This document shows positions 27,668 through 36,634 of a stretch of 64,000 nt of DNA, piece after piece. A program made the position numbers and the translations under genes. The first letter of the stretch is position 1, and each line of letters starts with the position of its first letter. The notes under the pieces were generated by a model. The model made no database searches. It was not told the origin of the DNA and saw nothing but the letters and a program-made list of their open reading frames with translations. This DNA is from Desulfitibacter sp. BRH_c19 (GTDB taxonomy: Bacteria > Bacillota > DSM-16504 > Desulfitibacterales > Desulfitibacteraceae): the NCBI GenBank assembly GCA_001515945.1, contig LOER01000033.1, positions 186,001-250,000 of the forward strand, in the 5' to 3' direction.

Positions 27668-28777
27668 TTACAAGCTATTATTGTTATTATGTTTTTCTAT
27701 TTCCTCTTTTAAGTTTTGCTTTAGATTTCCTAATATTACGTGCAATTTTTTATGGACTGTAGCAGATAAATATATTTTATCAAGTTTATCATAGAAAGCT
27801 TTTGCTTCTTTAAAAGTACGTACAGCTTGCTCCTGCGTTAGTTCAAACTCTTCCTCAAGGCGTTCTGCTTCCTTAGCAGAATTAACAACAACTTCCTCGT
27901 CGATACATTCAAGCATATCAACAACAACATCACCGATTCTAGTAGGTTCAATCCAATGCGGTGGTGTACCATGAATAACACTAACCTTCAATTGTGGTAT
28001 GACTACCATATCAAATTTACTTGGATCAAGAGCACAGTGATAAATGTCTATATTAAAATTATTGCTTGTTGCTTCTTCAACTACCTTTTCTATAAGCGTG
28101 GCTTTACCTGTTCCTGGCTGCCCCTTTAATATATATCTTTTTGTACAGTTGGCAGTAATCTCATTAATAAAGTTAACTGAACCTTTAAAATTTATGCTAC
28201 TTGCAAACAGATGACGTATCTTGGGTCCAACATCCTTAAAAATTTCATTTATTACCTTATGGGCTTTTTTATTTGCTGCATCATGTCTTAGCCCCACAAC
28301 ATATAATTGTTCCCAATGATTATGTATTTCTCGAGCTGTCTTAAGATAACGAGTACCTTTTTCCATAGTATTCATTACTTTATTAGTTAAATCAACTATT
28401 TCTTCTCTATCTTTATCAAGCACATCTTTATCCCAACATTCTTCTAAGTTGATAGTTTCTTCAACAACACCAGGGTATCTAGCTTCATATTTATGGGGAT
28501 ATGATCCATCAATTATAGCAGTTCTTATGGGAGGAATTATTATTCCATCCACCTTTTCATGATCAATACCACACATTATAAACTCAATAGGTATCCCCTT
28601 ATTATTTAAAAAATCTGCGGTTTCAATAAGATAGTCTGACTTTAACTTATGAGTTCCTCCAGTTAGAATATAGATTTTTCTTAGTCCTGACAAAACCGAA
28701 TCAATATATGAAATAAAACCATCTGCAGTACTGGCCTCAGCGAAAATGTGGACATGCGCTTTCCTTACATTATCCAT
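27668..28777 (-). CDS. P-loop ATPase of the PRK06851 type, internally duplicated
   Basis: 369 residues, no membrane segments. The C-terminal half has an intact Walker A, LKGQPGTGKATLIEK (about 220-235). The N-terminal half is a recognisable duplicate of it (YILTGGTHKLKSDYLIETAD), but the P-loop has decayed to GGTHKLKS. The halves share the downstream pattern of VIPQLKVSVIHGTPPHWIEP versus IIPPIRTAIIDGSYPHKYEA. A single nucleotide site is therefore likely. I recall this architecture in Gram-positive bacteria as an uncharacterised ATPase; the exact role is unknown. It lies downstream of the division-associated block but may be separate. Confidence 0.8.
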   Translation of the reverse strand: MDNVRKAHVHIFAEASTADGFISYIDSVLSGLRKIYILTGGTHKLKSDYLIETADFLNNKGIPIEFIMCGIDHEKVDGIIIPPIRTAIIDGSYPHKYEARYPGVVEETINLEECWDKDVLDKDREEIVDLTNKVMNTMEKGTRYLKTAREIHNHWEQLYVVGLRHDAANKKAHKVINEIFKDVGPKIRHLFASSINFKGSVNFINEITANCTKRYILKGQPGTGKATLIEKVVEEATSNNFNIDIYHCALDPSKFDMVVIPQLKVSVIHGTPPHWIEPTRIGDVVVDMLECIDEEVVVNSAKEAERLEEEFELTQEQAVRTFKEAKAFYDKLDKIYLSATVHKKLHVILGNLKQNLKEEIEKHNNNNSL

Positions 28778-28808
28778 AAACCTCTCTCCCTTACAGTATT
28801 ACTCATGG

Positions 28809-30059
28809 CTACTTTTCTGATTTGAATTTGGTGACAATTTTATGGTACCATCTCACTAAAATACCTTTGCCAGAAAGGGTTACCTGCGGGCTATCTGTAA
28901 GTTCAGGTACTGGAATCACACCAAAAGATTTCCCCGGCTTTATCCAAAGGGTTTCACGATATATTCTATTATCGCCACTTTTAAGATATTCAATTTCGAC
29001 GAAATTATAGAGGGTTTGCAATAAAGCGGCCATATGATACCTATTCTCAACTTTCATATTGTTAATCGATAGGACAATATCACCACTACGAATACCCATC
29101 TTCATTGCGGGAGATCCCGTCATCACATCTAGAATCTTTACCCCAACTTCAGAAGATACGTATAAGGGTTTTCCTTGCATCTGATTTTTTTTGCCAAGAT
29201 AAATAGTTAATTCGTGTCCAAGTGCCCCAAAAAGGGCGGGTAGGATTGCTAAGTAAATATAATGAGAAGCAATAACTGCAAGTATAAACAAAACAACACT
29301 ATATATTGATAAAAGAGCTGCAGTATGATAGCTTTTTTGTTGAGGATTCATTGTCATCGCAAGATCAGTATAGCCTAATGCTGCCACCACAGGCAACATA
29401 GCATAATAACCCTTGCCAGCTTCAAAAGGTTGTTCTAAGGACTTAATCAGGGGCCACCAATCAGGCATTGGTACTGTTTCACCAGCAGGCACACCTGTTA
29501 CCACCATAAGGGCCACAATAGGTATTGGCCAGAACTTCTGCAAAGTAAAGGCACCTACGGTTTCTCCCTTATGATTCTTTGTGTATACAGGCATTGCCCC
29601 TAAATGACCGCTTACTAATATTAAAAAACTCTCAACTAAGTGTAATATAGCTACTAAACCCATCAAGTGAGCTACTTCAATTACAGGCCACCCAAACATC
29701 AGATAACTTAAAGAAATGATACTACCTGCATAGGAAAAACACAAAAATCTAGGACTAACAAACAGAAGAAAAATGGCTACTGCCCATAAGTACCCGATCC
29801 CAATATTTGTAATAGTGATGCCTCCTATAATCATTAGAAAGGCACCAAAAATTCCCCCTAATATCCCATAGAGAATGGCAACAGTTACCTGCTGCCATAC
29901 AGTTTCATCTTTTACTCCAAACAAAACTTCTTTTTGTTTTGCAATACGTCTGTACTGCATGCCGATTAAGAATACTATTACCCAAAAAAACGGAGAAAGT
30001 ATCAAATAAGCAAAAGATCTTAAAACCATAGGTATTAAATCTACAATAAATGAAAACAT
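28809..30059 (-). CDS. minJ: polytopic membrane protein with PDZ domain, MinJ-like
   Basis: 416 residues. Eight or so hydrophobic helices occupy about 1-290. A PDZ domain follows at about 300-385 (YVSSEVGVKILDVMTGSPAMK, MGIRSGDIVLSINNMKVEN), then a short basic tail. Bacillus MinJ (YvjD) has the same membrane-PDZ layout, links DivIVA to MinD, and is encoded near ftsEX and ctpB, as here. The neighbourhood (CtpB-like, M23, FtsX, FtsE upstream on the same strand) supports a division-site role. The symbol is tentative, because sequence alone shows only the architecture. Confidence 0.7.
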   Translation of the reverse strand: MFSFIVDLIPMVLRSFAYLILSPFFWVIVFLIGMQYRRIAKQKEVLFGVKDETVWQQVTVAILYGILGGIFGAFLMIIGGITITNIGIGYLWAVAIFLLFVSPRFLCFSYAGSIISLSYLMFGWPVIEVAHLMGLVAILHLVESFLILVSGHLGAMPVYTKNHKGETVGAFTLQKFWPIPIVALMVVTGVPAGETVPMPDWWPLIKSLEQPFEAGKGYYAMLPVVAALGYTDLAMTMNPQQKSYHTAALLSIYSVVLFILAVIASHYIYLAILPALFGALGHELTIYLGKKNQMQGKPLYVSSEVGVKILDVMTGSPAMKMGIRSGDIVLSINNMKVENRYHMAALLQTLYNFVEIEYLKSGDNRIYRETLWIKPGKSFGVIPVPELTDSPQVTLSGKGILVRWYHKIVTKFKSEK

Positions 30060-30124
30060 ATTCTATCACCAACTTCAATAAGGTAGCTGGACGCTTGCCT
30101 CTAGACTCCTGACTCTTGTATTGC

Positions 30125-31306
30125 TTAGTTTAGCTTGGACTTTATTATTTCTATAGCTTTTTGCAACTGTGGATCGTTAGCTGGATCTGGCGCATCCTGC
30201 AAAGCTTCAAAAGCTTCCTCAGGGGTAAGGATGACTTCAATATCAGGGTCAATTCCTTTCTTATTTATATCTCTTTCATTTGGTGTTAGATACTTAGCCG
30301 TTGTAAGCTTTAATGCAGCTCCGTCATCTAATGGAAATATACTTTGGACAAGTCCTTTGCCAAATGTTCTTTCACCTACTAAAATTCCTACGCCTGTATC
30401 CTGTATAGCTCCTGCTACTATCTCAGAAGCACTTGCACTTCCTGAATTTACAAGAACAACAAATGGTATATCAATAGCTGGCCCTGAAGCGGTAAAGGTA
30501 TTAGTGGAGAATTTGCTTACAATATGAACTACCGGTCCCTCAGGTATGAATTCATCTGCTACTTCTATTGCGGACTGCAGACTACCTCCAGGATTATTTC
30601 TCATATCTAAAACAAGAGCACTATATCCTATCTTACCCAGTTCTCCTAAATCCTGCTGCAGTTCATCTATAGTATTTTCATTAAACATAGATAGGTTTAT
30701 ATATGCTATATCAGGTTCTTCTTCAATTATAGTGCCATCAACAGATGGAACTGTAATTATTTCCCTTGTAATTGCTATATCTTTATTTTCTCTACCTTCT
30801 CTGAATGTAGTAATAGTAACATCTGTTCCAGGGTCCCCCTGCATCAATGAAGCAGCAGTTTCCAGCTCCATGTCAGATGTATCCTCGTCATTTATCTTTA
30901 CTATAAAATCTCCCGTTGCCACCCCAGCTCTATGAGCAGGAGTCCCTCTAAACGGAGACACAACAACAAGCCTCCCTTCATCATCCTTTGTAATCAATAG
31001 TCCTACACCACCATAAGTACCGCTCATTCTTTCCTGAAGGGTATTAAAAGTGTCTGCATCCAAATAAACTGAATATGGATCATCAAGAGCATCGATCATT
31101 CCACTTACAGATCCTTGAATTAACTCTCCAGTAGTAGTTTCTTCTATAGATTGAGCTTTTATTAATGTAAACGCTTTAATTACTTGACCCAAATTTTCGT
31201 GATTAGTAGAAATTATATACACAACACTAGAAGATATTATGAATGAGACAATAATTAAAACTATAAGTATCCCATACATTACTTTTTTTACAGCTGAGTT
31301 TATCAT
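30125..31306 (-). CDS. ctpB: S41-family carboxyl-terminal processing protease (CtpA/CtpB-like)
   Basis: 393 residues. N-terminal membrane anchor (about 8-32), a cap region, a PDZ domain (about 95-175: GLLITKDDEGRLVVVSPFRG, AGVATGDFIVKIN) and the S41 core. The catalytic Ser is in VNSGSASASEIVAGA and the general-base Lys in GERTFGKGLVQ. Such proteases cut extracytoplasmic partners. In Bacillus, CtpB signals during sporulation and is regulated by its PDZ domain. It precedes the MinJ-like gene by 65 bases on the same strand. Confidence 0.94.
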   Translation of the reverse strand: MINSAVKKVMYGILIVLIIVSFIISSSVVYIISTNHENLGQVIKAFTLIKAQSIEETTTGELIQGSVSGMIDALDDPYSVYLDADTFNTLQERMSGTYGGVGLLITKDDEGRLVVVSPFRGTPAHRAGVATGDFIVKINDEDTSDMELETAASLMQGDPGTDVTITTFREGRENKDIAITREIITVPSVDGTIIEEEPDIAYINLSMFNENTIDELQQDLGELGKIGYSALVLDMRNNPGGSLQSAIEVADEFIPEGPVVHIVSKFSTNTFTASGPAIDIPFVVLVNSGSASASEIVAGAIQDTGVGILVGERTFGKGLVQSIFPLDDGAALKLTTAKYLTPNERDINKKGIDPDIEVILTPEEAFEALQDAPDPANDPQLQKAIEIIKSKLN

Positions 31307-31638
31307 GTTCGCACCTACCTAACTTGTTTTAAGGACAGGAGACAGAATTCGGAATTCAGAAGAAGAGAAGATCTAGCTTTTAGCTCTTGATATTTCGATT
31401 CTGACTACTGACTACTGTATTCTTTATATGGTATGTTGAAGGACTTTAATTATATTACATATTATTTACGTCAACATCCTTATTTACACTTATTCATTTT
31501 AAGCATGCTTTTCCCCTTTAGAAACTTTAAAAACAAATAAAAAAAAAGCAACACCCTAATTGTAAGTTAAGATACTGCTTTAGTCTATACCAATTTTTAT
31601 CCAAAATATTTTATAACCAGGAATGTCCCCAATTTGGC
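31307..31638. other. intergenic region upstream of ctpB-like gene
   Basis: Contains the ctpB-like promoter area, a simple CTGACTACTGACTACTG-type stretch (about 31399..31415), an A-rich tract and one tail of the REP-like family (GGAATGTCCCCAATTTGG, about 31619..31636). No ORF of interest. Confidence 0.5.
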
Positions 31639-31900
31639 TAAATCAGGTGGAGTAGAGTCTCCATCCGATTCCCCAATGTTCAGCTTTGGCTGAACGAGTT
31701 CACTTAGATTTCCTTAGAAACCTATGAATAAACAGGATTCTTTATTCAGGTGGAGTTTTGACTCCATCTGAATATTAGAAACCGTTATCCAGGGGCTTAG
31801 TACCACTTATCTCCCACCTAAAGAGGTGGGAGTCTTGGAGAACTTGTCAACTTGTTGGCATAGCTGAACCCATGCAAGGCTAGTGGTAGTTAGCCATCGG
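31639..31900 (-). ncRNA. putative structured RNA / ORF-less mobile element, copy A (most complete)
   Basis: Reads 5' to 3' on the minus strand directly behind the M23 peptidase stop. A closing stem joins CCG/CGG and GGCTAACTACCACT with AGTGGTACTAAGCC (12 of 14 pairs). Inside it is a perfect hairpin CTCCCACCT/AGGTGGGAG. A second hairpin TTCAGATGGAGT/ACTCCACCTGAA follows, then GTTCAGC/GCTGAAC, then a fourth AATC...GATT stem. Copy C shares the first part almost exactly outside the loops; copy B shares the last 67 bases. No ORF is present. The layout recalls guide-type (omega/HEARO-like) RNAs of IS200/IS605-related elements, but I cannot confirm the family. Confidence 0.6.
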
Positions 31901-31918
31901 ACAAACTTCTAGATGCGA

Positions 31919-33055
31919 TTAACGCAAGTAAGACCAAGGATTAACAGGATCTCCATTTTCCCTAACTTCAAAATGTATATGAGGACCTGTACTTAAACCA
32001 CTTGTTCCAATTTTTCCAACTTCCTGTCCTCTAGCAACTATGTCACCCTCATTAACAGTTATTTTGGAAAGATGGGGATACATTGAGGATATGTCACCTC
32101 CATGGTCAACAACTACAGTCCACCCATAGCCGCCAAACCAACCTGCATAAATCACCTCACCCAGTTCACCTGCTACTGCAGAACTTCCATTGGGAGCCCC
32201 AATATCGACTCCGGTATGCATTCTTCTAGTTTTTAGAACTGGATGGATCCTCATACCATAATCAGAAGTAACCCTAGTGTAACCAGGAGTTGGCCAATTA
32301 AATTTCCCATTAGGACCAGTCAAGCCACTTCCACTTCTGCTTACCTGTATAGCACGAATCCTAGAAGCAAGCTTCTCAGAGTCACCCTCTAATTCAGCTA
32401 AGGCTCTTTCTATAACTGATTTTTCCTGCCGAACCTGAGCTAAAAATGATTGCTGTTCTTTTTTCTGCGCTTCTAGTTGGGCAAGCTTGGCTTCACTTTG
32501 TTTTTTAAGTAAAACAACATAGTCTCTTTTCTTTTCAAGCTCTTCCTTTTTTTCTTCGGCTATTATACGCTGTCTATCAATTTCCTCAACTAGTTCCATA
32601 TCCTTTTCCGCTATCTTCTTAAGAAGTTCAAAGCGGACCAAGAAGTCTGTAATACTTGACGATTCTGTTAACACCTCAAAGAAATTGACATCTCCCTTTT
32701 GATAGATCTGCTTTAGGCGTTCTTTGAATGAATCTACTTTTTCCTGGAGCTCATTTTCAACTTGAATTAGCTCTTCTTCAGCAAGAATCACAAGTCCTTC
32801 TGCATCCTTTACATTCTTATTTAAGGTAGCTAACTCACGCTCAACTTTAGAAAGTTGATCTTCTAAATACTTTACCTGTTCTGATAAGGACGTAAATTGT
32901 TGCTCCGCAGATTTCAAAGATTCTTTTTCCTGCTGCATCTCTTTTTGAATTGCTTCTTGTTCTCGTCTAAGATCATCAAGCTCATCTGCAGATACAGTAC
33001 TTAGGGTGACTGTTACAAAAAGAACAACTATGAAAATTGCAATAATCCTTTTCAA
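31919..33055 (-). CDS. secreted coiled-coil M23 endopeptidase (EnvC/PcsB-like division hydrolase)
   Basis: 378 residues. Signal peptide about 1-23, then about 210 residues of coiled coil rich in Glu, Gln, Lys and Leu (about 25-235). The C-terminal LytM/M23 domain has MHTGVDIGAPNGS (zinc His and Asp), SSMYPHLSKI and GPHIHFEVRENG (catalytic and zinc His). The YPH in place of the usual YAH is a minor variation. It is next to ftsX and ftsE on the same strand. In other bacteria FtsEX activates exactly this type of coiled-coil hydrolase across the membrane. Confidence 0.94.
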   Translation of the reverse strand: MKRIIAIFIVVLFVTVTLSTVSADELDDLRREQEAIQKEMQQEKESLKSAEQQFTSLSEQVKYLEDQLSKVERELATLNKNVKDAEGLVILAEEELIQVENELQEKVDSFKERLKQIYQKGDVNFFEVLTESSSITDFLVRFELLKKIAEKDMELVEEIDRQRIIAEEKKEELEKKRDYVVLLKKQSEAKLAQLEAQKKEQQSFLAQVRQEKSVIERALAELEGDSEKLASRIRAIQVSRSGSGLTGPNGKFNWPTPGYTRVTSDYGMRIHPVLKTRRMHTGVDIGAPNGSSAVAGELGEVIYAGWFGGYGWTVVVDHGGDISSMYPHLSKITVNEGDIVARGQEVGKIGTSGLSTGPHIHFEVRENGDPVNPWSYLR

Positions 33056-33144
33056 TTCTTCACCCCTTTCGTTTTAGATTTGGAAAGTCATTAAAACAAT
33101 TAATCTATCATTACATTACTCTCCATAGTAATGTTGATGTTGAT

Positions 33145-34032
33145 TTAAAAACGAAGATATCTACCTAAGGAAAGATAACTTGCTATACCACCAAAAAGTG
33201 TTCCAATAAGCACTAGCAACCCTGATATGTTTAACAACAATTCTTTATCTTGAATAATAGGGATAAAGGTAATTGCTGGGGAAACCTGTTCCACCAAAAC
33301 ATTGTAGCCAAAATAGACCGAAGTGGCTGCAATAGCAGCACCAATAGCACCTAAAAACATGCCTTCAAGCAAAAAAGGCCAACGAACAAACCAATTTGTA
33401 GCTCCTATATATTTCATAATAGTGATTTCATTAGCTCTGGCATAAACGGTAATTCTAACAGTATTTCCTATTAAGAATACTGCTGCTGCTGCTAGAAGAG
33501 AAGTCATTCCAATTCCGACCATTCTCACCCAATATAATAGAGATAGGACCTTATCCAAATAATCCTGTCCATAATCTACTTTTTCAACAGGGGGAAGATT
33601 TGCAATCCTCTGAGCAACGGTTCGTACAAGTTCAGAATCATTAACCTTTACAACATAAAAGTCGGGCAATGGATTTTCTCCGCCAAGGGACCAAAGAAGA
33701 TCATAGTTTCCTCCAAGTTCTCTGCTTAGCTGTTCTAAGCCTTCCTCTTTAGAGACATACCTGACTTCATTAACCTGACTGATATTTTGGAGATAAGTAC
33801 CTACATCTTCAACTGTTTCCTTATCTGCATCACTATCAACCCAAACGACCACTTCTAAGGTTGATTCAACATGACCAGAAATCAGATTAATATTCATCAT
33901 TACTAATGCAAAGACACCAAAGATAAGTAAGGCTATTGCTGTGGTTAATACTGATGCAGCTCCCATCCACCCATGCCTAAATAGGGACTTACCTGCCTGC
34001 TTAAAAAAATATAATATAGTCCTAGGTTTCAT
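33145..34032 (-). CDS. ftsX: cell-division ABC-like permease FtsX
   Basis: 295 residues, four membrane helices with a large extracellular loop between TM1 and TM2 (about 45-165). The cytoplasmic start is basic (FFKQAGKSLFRHGWMGAAS). RITVYARANEITIMKYIGAT is the conserved FtsX-family coupling region. The ATG overlaps the ftsE stop (TAATG), so the two are coupled. Through the loop it controls wall hydrolases, here most likely the M23 protein encoded 89 bases downstream. Confidence 0.96.
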   Translation of the reverse strand: MKPRTILYFFKQAGKSLFRHGWMGAASVLTTAIALLIFGVFALVMMNINLISGHVESTLEVVVWVDSDADKETVEDVGTYLQNISQVNEVRYVSKEEGLEQLSRELGGNYDLLWSLGGENPLPDFYVVKVNDSELVRTVAQRIANLPPVEKVDYGQDYLDKVLSLLYWVRMVGIGMTSLLAAAAVFLIGNTVRITVYARANEITIMKYIGATNWFVRWPFLLEGMFLGAIGAAIAATSVYFGYNVLVEQVSPAITFIPIIQDKELLLNISGLLVLIGTLFGGIASYLSLGRYLRF

Positions 34033-34709
34033 TAGATGTAGCTCCCTTCTCTTTCATCACTTGTAAGCTTACCATTGTCAAGAGCTACCACTCTTTTATG
34101 CATAGAATTAACGATATCCTTATCATGTGTAGCTACCATTGTAGTTGTACCACGATAGTTGATATCCTCAAGTAATTTCATTATTTCTACAGATGTTTTA
34201 GGGTCAAGATTTCCAGTAGGTTCATCTGCTACAACAATTGGAGGGTTGTTAATTATTGCTCTGGCGATTGCGGTCCTTTGTTGCTCACCACCAGAAAGTT
34301 GTTTAGGAAAGTTTTTTGCTCTATGTGCAATGCCAACCTGTTTAAGTACAATTGGAACCAATCTCATGATATCTTTCTTGCTGTATTGTAGAACTTCTAA
34401 GGTAAAGGCAACATTTTCGAAAACATTTCTATCTGGGAGTAAACGAAAATCCTGGAAAACTATGCCCATATTCCTACGGACATAGGGTAGTTCACTTCTT
34501 TTTAATCTCACAATATTTTTTCCAGCAATAAATATTTGGCCCTTAGATGGTATTTCTTCTCTAAATAACAGGCTCAGCAAGGTAGATTTACCAGCCCCAC
34601 TTGCCCCTACAAGAAATAGAAAATCTCCTTTTTCCACTTTGAGGTTAATATTATTAAGAGCGGTGGTGCCATTTTCATATGTCTTAGTTACACTGCAAAA
34701 CTGTATCAA
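34032..34709 (-). CDS. ftsE: cell-division ATP-binding protein FtsE
   Basis: 225 residues if TTG 34709 is used. This gives the usual FtsE start MIQFCSVTKTYENG and places AGGAG eight bases upstream, whereas GTG 34718 would abut the ribosome binding site. Walker A GASGAGKSTL, Q-loop VFQDFRLLPDRNV, signature QLSGGEQQRTAIARA and Walker B VVADEPTGNLDP are all intact. ATP hydrolysis drives conformational signalling through FtsX to the cell-wall hydrolase. Confidence 0.97.
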   Translation of the reverse strand: MIQFCSVTKTYENGTTALNNINLKVEKGDFLFLVGASGAGKSTLLSLLFREEIPSKGQIFIAGKNIVRLKRSELPYVRRNMGIVFQDFRLLPDRNVFENVAFTLEVLQYSKKDIMRLVPIVLKQVGIAHRAKNFPKQLSGGEQQRTAIARAIINNPPIVVADEPTGNLDPKTSVEIMKLLEDINYRGTTTMVATHDKDIVNSMHKRVVALDNGKLTSDEREGSYI

Positions 34710-34793
34710 CTTTACCACTCCTAGCGCGACTATTACTTTATGTCGAAGTTATTTGCTATTATTTTACTATATCCTTAGCCTATTTCGACAAAA

Positions 34794-34823
34794 AACCTTT
34801 TTCTCCTTCAGAAGAAAAAGGTT
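34794..34823 (-). terminator. stem-loop terminator upstream of ftsE
   Basis: AACCTTTTTCT/AGAAAAAGGTT stem; on the minus strand it is followed by TTTTTTG, so it can stop readthrough from the decayed AIM24 locus into ftsEX. Confidence 0.75.
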
Positions 34824-35016
34824 TGTAAGAAATTGTCATGTTTATTTTTTTTAACATTTATTATGTATTATTCTGAAAAATTTGTCGAAAGTCTATCAAC
34901 AAATAGAAGTTGCATTATATTACTTTAGGTCTTGTCAGATCAGAGTTTTTTGGAGGGCTGTGGATGTTCGGTTATCCTAAAAGCTTTACACCCACTTTTC
35001 CTAATATACCCATAAT
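34824..35016. other. intergenic sequence without recognisable gene
   Basis: Part of the roughly 350-base stretch between ftsE and the AIM24 pseudogene. I see only the two flanking minus-strand terminators. A plus-strand frame starting at 34910 is antisense to the pseudogene and has no coding character. Confidence 0.5.
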
Positions 35017-35054
35017 AAAAAAGACCCCCAATCCACTACAACGGAACGGAGGTC
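35017..35054 (-). terminator. terminator of AIM24-like locus
   Basis: On the minus strand GACCTCC...GGGGGTC (one mismatch) followed by TTTTTT, 13 bases after the remnant's stop codon. Confidence 0.7.
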
Positions 35055-35066
35055 ATGTATCTACTT

Positions 35067-35590
35067 TTAAGCTATTTCATATTGCCACTGATCTTTACCA
35101 CCTAACAGGTTTCCTATCCCAATATTTCCTAACATGCTACCTTCTCCTTTACTCTTACCTCCACCGGATTTGCTTGCAGCGTAAATTCTGTCTGCAGGAC
35201 GAGAGAATAGTAGTGACTGCGGCCATATTTTCCCGGACCAGTTAACGTTACAAGAGTTAGACCCTCTCCACCAAAAAGGGCGTTCTTTATGTTTCCTGCA
35301 AATTGAATATCATTATGAAACCCTCTCCACCAAATAGACCAATGCCTATTTTCTTTTGAAAAGCAATACCTATTGAGATGCCCTTGGCATCACATAGGAA
35401 GGAATCCTTCTGACATATCAGCGTCCCACCGTATTCTTCCAAATCAAAAGGTATTACCTTGCCCCGATAAGGCGTTGCCAAGGCTACGCATCGCTTGCCA
35501 TTTCCTTGGTTTGTAAAGGTGGTTATAAACAAGCCTTCACCAGTAACCATACTCTTCAGCAGAGAAAAGCTTCTCTTTTAAATCATTGCC
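35067..35590 (-). pseudogene. decayed AIM24/TIGR00266-family gene
   Basis: Three pieces of one protein are readable in different frames on the minus strand. Piece one (35550..about 35310) has MVTGEGLFITTFTNQG, GKVIPFDLEEYGGTLICQKD and FQKKIGIGLFGGEGFI. Then an internal deletion joins it out of frame to piece two (DIQFAGNIKNALFGGEGLTL and VTLTGPGK). A further frameshift leads to piece three (WPQSLLFSRPADRIYAA, GNIGIGNLLGG) ending at 35067. The intact family member would be about 230 residues. The upstream portion runs into a stop codon, so the N-terminus is also lost. A functional product is unlikely. Confidence 0.8.
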
Positions 35591-35634
35591 TTCTTTTCCA
35601 GAACCGTCTTTTTTTAAATAATACATTATCCACT

Positions 35635-36588
35635 TTACTTATGATGGCATGTAGTCTTTCTATCCATTACCCTTATAACCGCACTAGCAATATTTTCTTT
35701 AGTCAGTCCATATTTTTTCAAAAGTTCGTCAGGCTTTCCAGACTCGCCAAAAGTGTCCATGATGCCTACCCTTTCTAATGGAACTGGACATTTTTCTCCT
35801 AGCACCTCTGCTACTGCACTACCTAATCCCCCAATAATACTGTGTTCTTCAGCTGTTACAACACAGCCTGTTTGTGCAGCTTCCTCAATGGCGTCTACGT
35901 CAATGGGTTTGATTGTTGACATATTATAAACAGAGGCTTGGACACCTTCCTCTGCTAACATTTCAGCTGCCTCCAATGCCTTGCTAACCATGATTCCCAT
36001 GGCAATGATAGATACATCCTTACCGTCTCGTAATTTACTTGCCTTGCCTATTTGATACTTATAATTATCATCATATAGTACAGGAACTCCTGACCTTCCA
36101 AGACGTATGTATACTGGTCCGTTATAATTATAAGCGGCTTCAATAATTTGTTCTGTCTCCACAGCATCAGCAGGTACCAAAACGGTCATGTTAGGAATGG
36201 CCCTCATTATCGCGACATCCTCATTTGCCTGATGAGAAGCACCATCTTCCCCTACAGTAATTCCAGCATGCGTTGCAGCGATTTTAACATTGAGCTTTGG
36301 ATAGCATAATGAATTACGTATCATTTCAAAAGCTCTACCTGTAGCAAACATGGCAAAACTGCTAGCAAAGGGAACCTTGCCAGCTAATGACATTCCACCA
36401 GCAACACAGGCTAAATTCTGTTCTGCAATTCCAACATTGAAAAATCTATCTGGAAATTCTCCCTTAAATAGAGCAGTCTTTGTAGATTTGGATAGGTCAG
36501 CATCTAAAACAACAATATCTTGATATTTTTTGCCCAGCTTAACTAGTGTTTTTCCGTAAGCATCTCTAGTAGCTATCTTCGTTTGCAT
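35635..36588 (-). CDS. transketolase, C-terminal subunit
   Basis: 317 residues, ATG with AAGGAGG upstream. It has the pyrimidine-binding fold (RDAYGKTLVKLGKKYQDIVVLDADLSKST, FNVGIAEQNLACVAGGMSLAG, ATHAGITVGEDGASHQANED) and the C-terminal transketolase domain. Together with the N-terminal subunit it makes thiamine-diphosphate transketolase of the non-oxidative pentose phosphate pathway. The split arrangement is common in Clostridia and archaea. The gap between the two genes is 46 bases. Confidence 0.95.
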   Translation of the reverse strand: MQTKIATRDAYGKTLVKLGKKYQDIVVLDADLSKSTKTALFKGEFPDRFFNVGIAEQNLACVAGGMSLAGKVPFASSFAMFATGRAFEMIRNSLCYPKLNVKIAATHAGITVGEDGASHQANEDVAIMRAIPNMTVLVPADAVETEQIIEAAYNYNGPVYIRLGRSGVPVLYDDNYKYQIGKASKLRDGKDVSIIAMGIMVSKALEAAEMLAEEGVQASVYNMSTIKPIDVDAIEEAAQTGCVVTAEEHSIIGGLGSAVAEVLGEKCPVPLERVGIMDTFGESGKPDELLKKYGLTKENIASAVIRVMDRKTTCHHK

Positions 36589-36634
36589 ATAAACTGCCTC
36601 CTTGTAACAAGTATTAAAACTATAAGTCTATGAT

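Noticed and set aside
31799-31900. tRNA or T-box leader in the hairpin-rich intergenic region
   Set aside because: No cloverleaf, T-loop or T-box consensus is present, and related copies lie in unrelated contexts.
34910-35245. Plus-strand 111-codon ORF
   Set aside because: It is antisense to the AIM24 pseudogene, has no proper ribosome binding site and a composition unlike the real genes.
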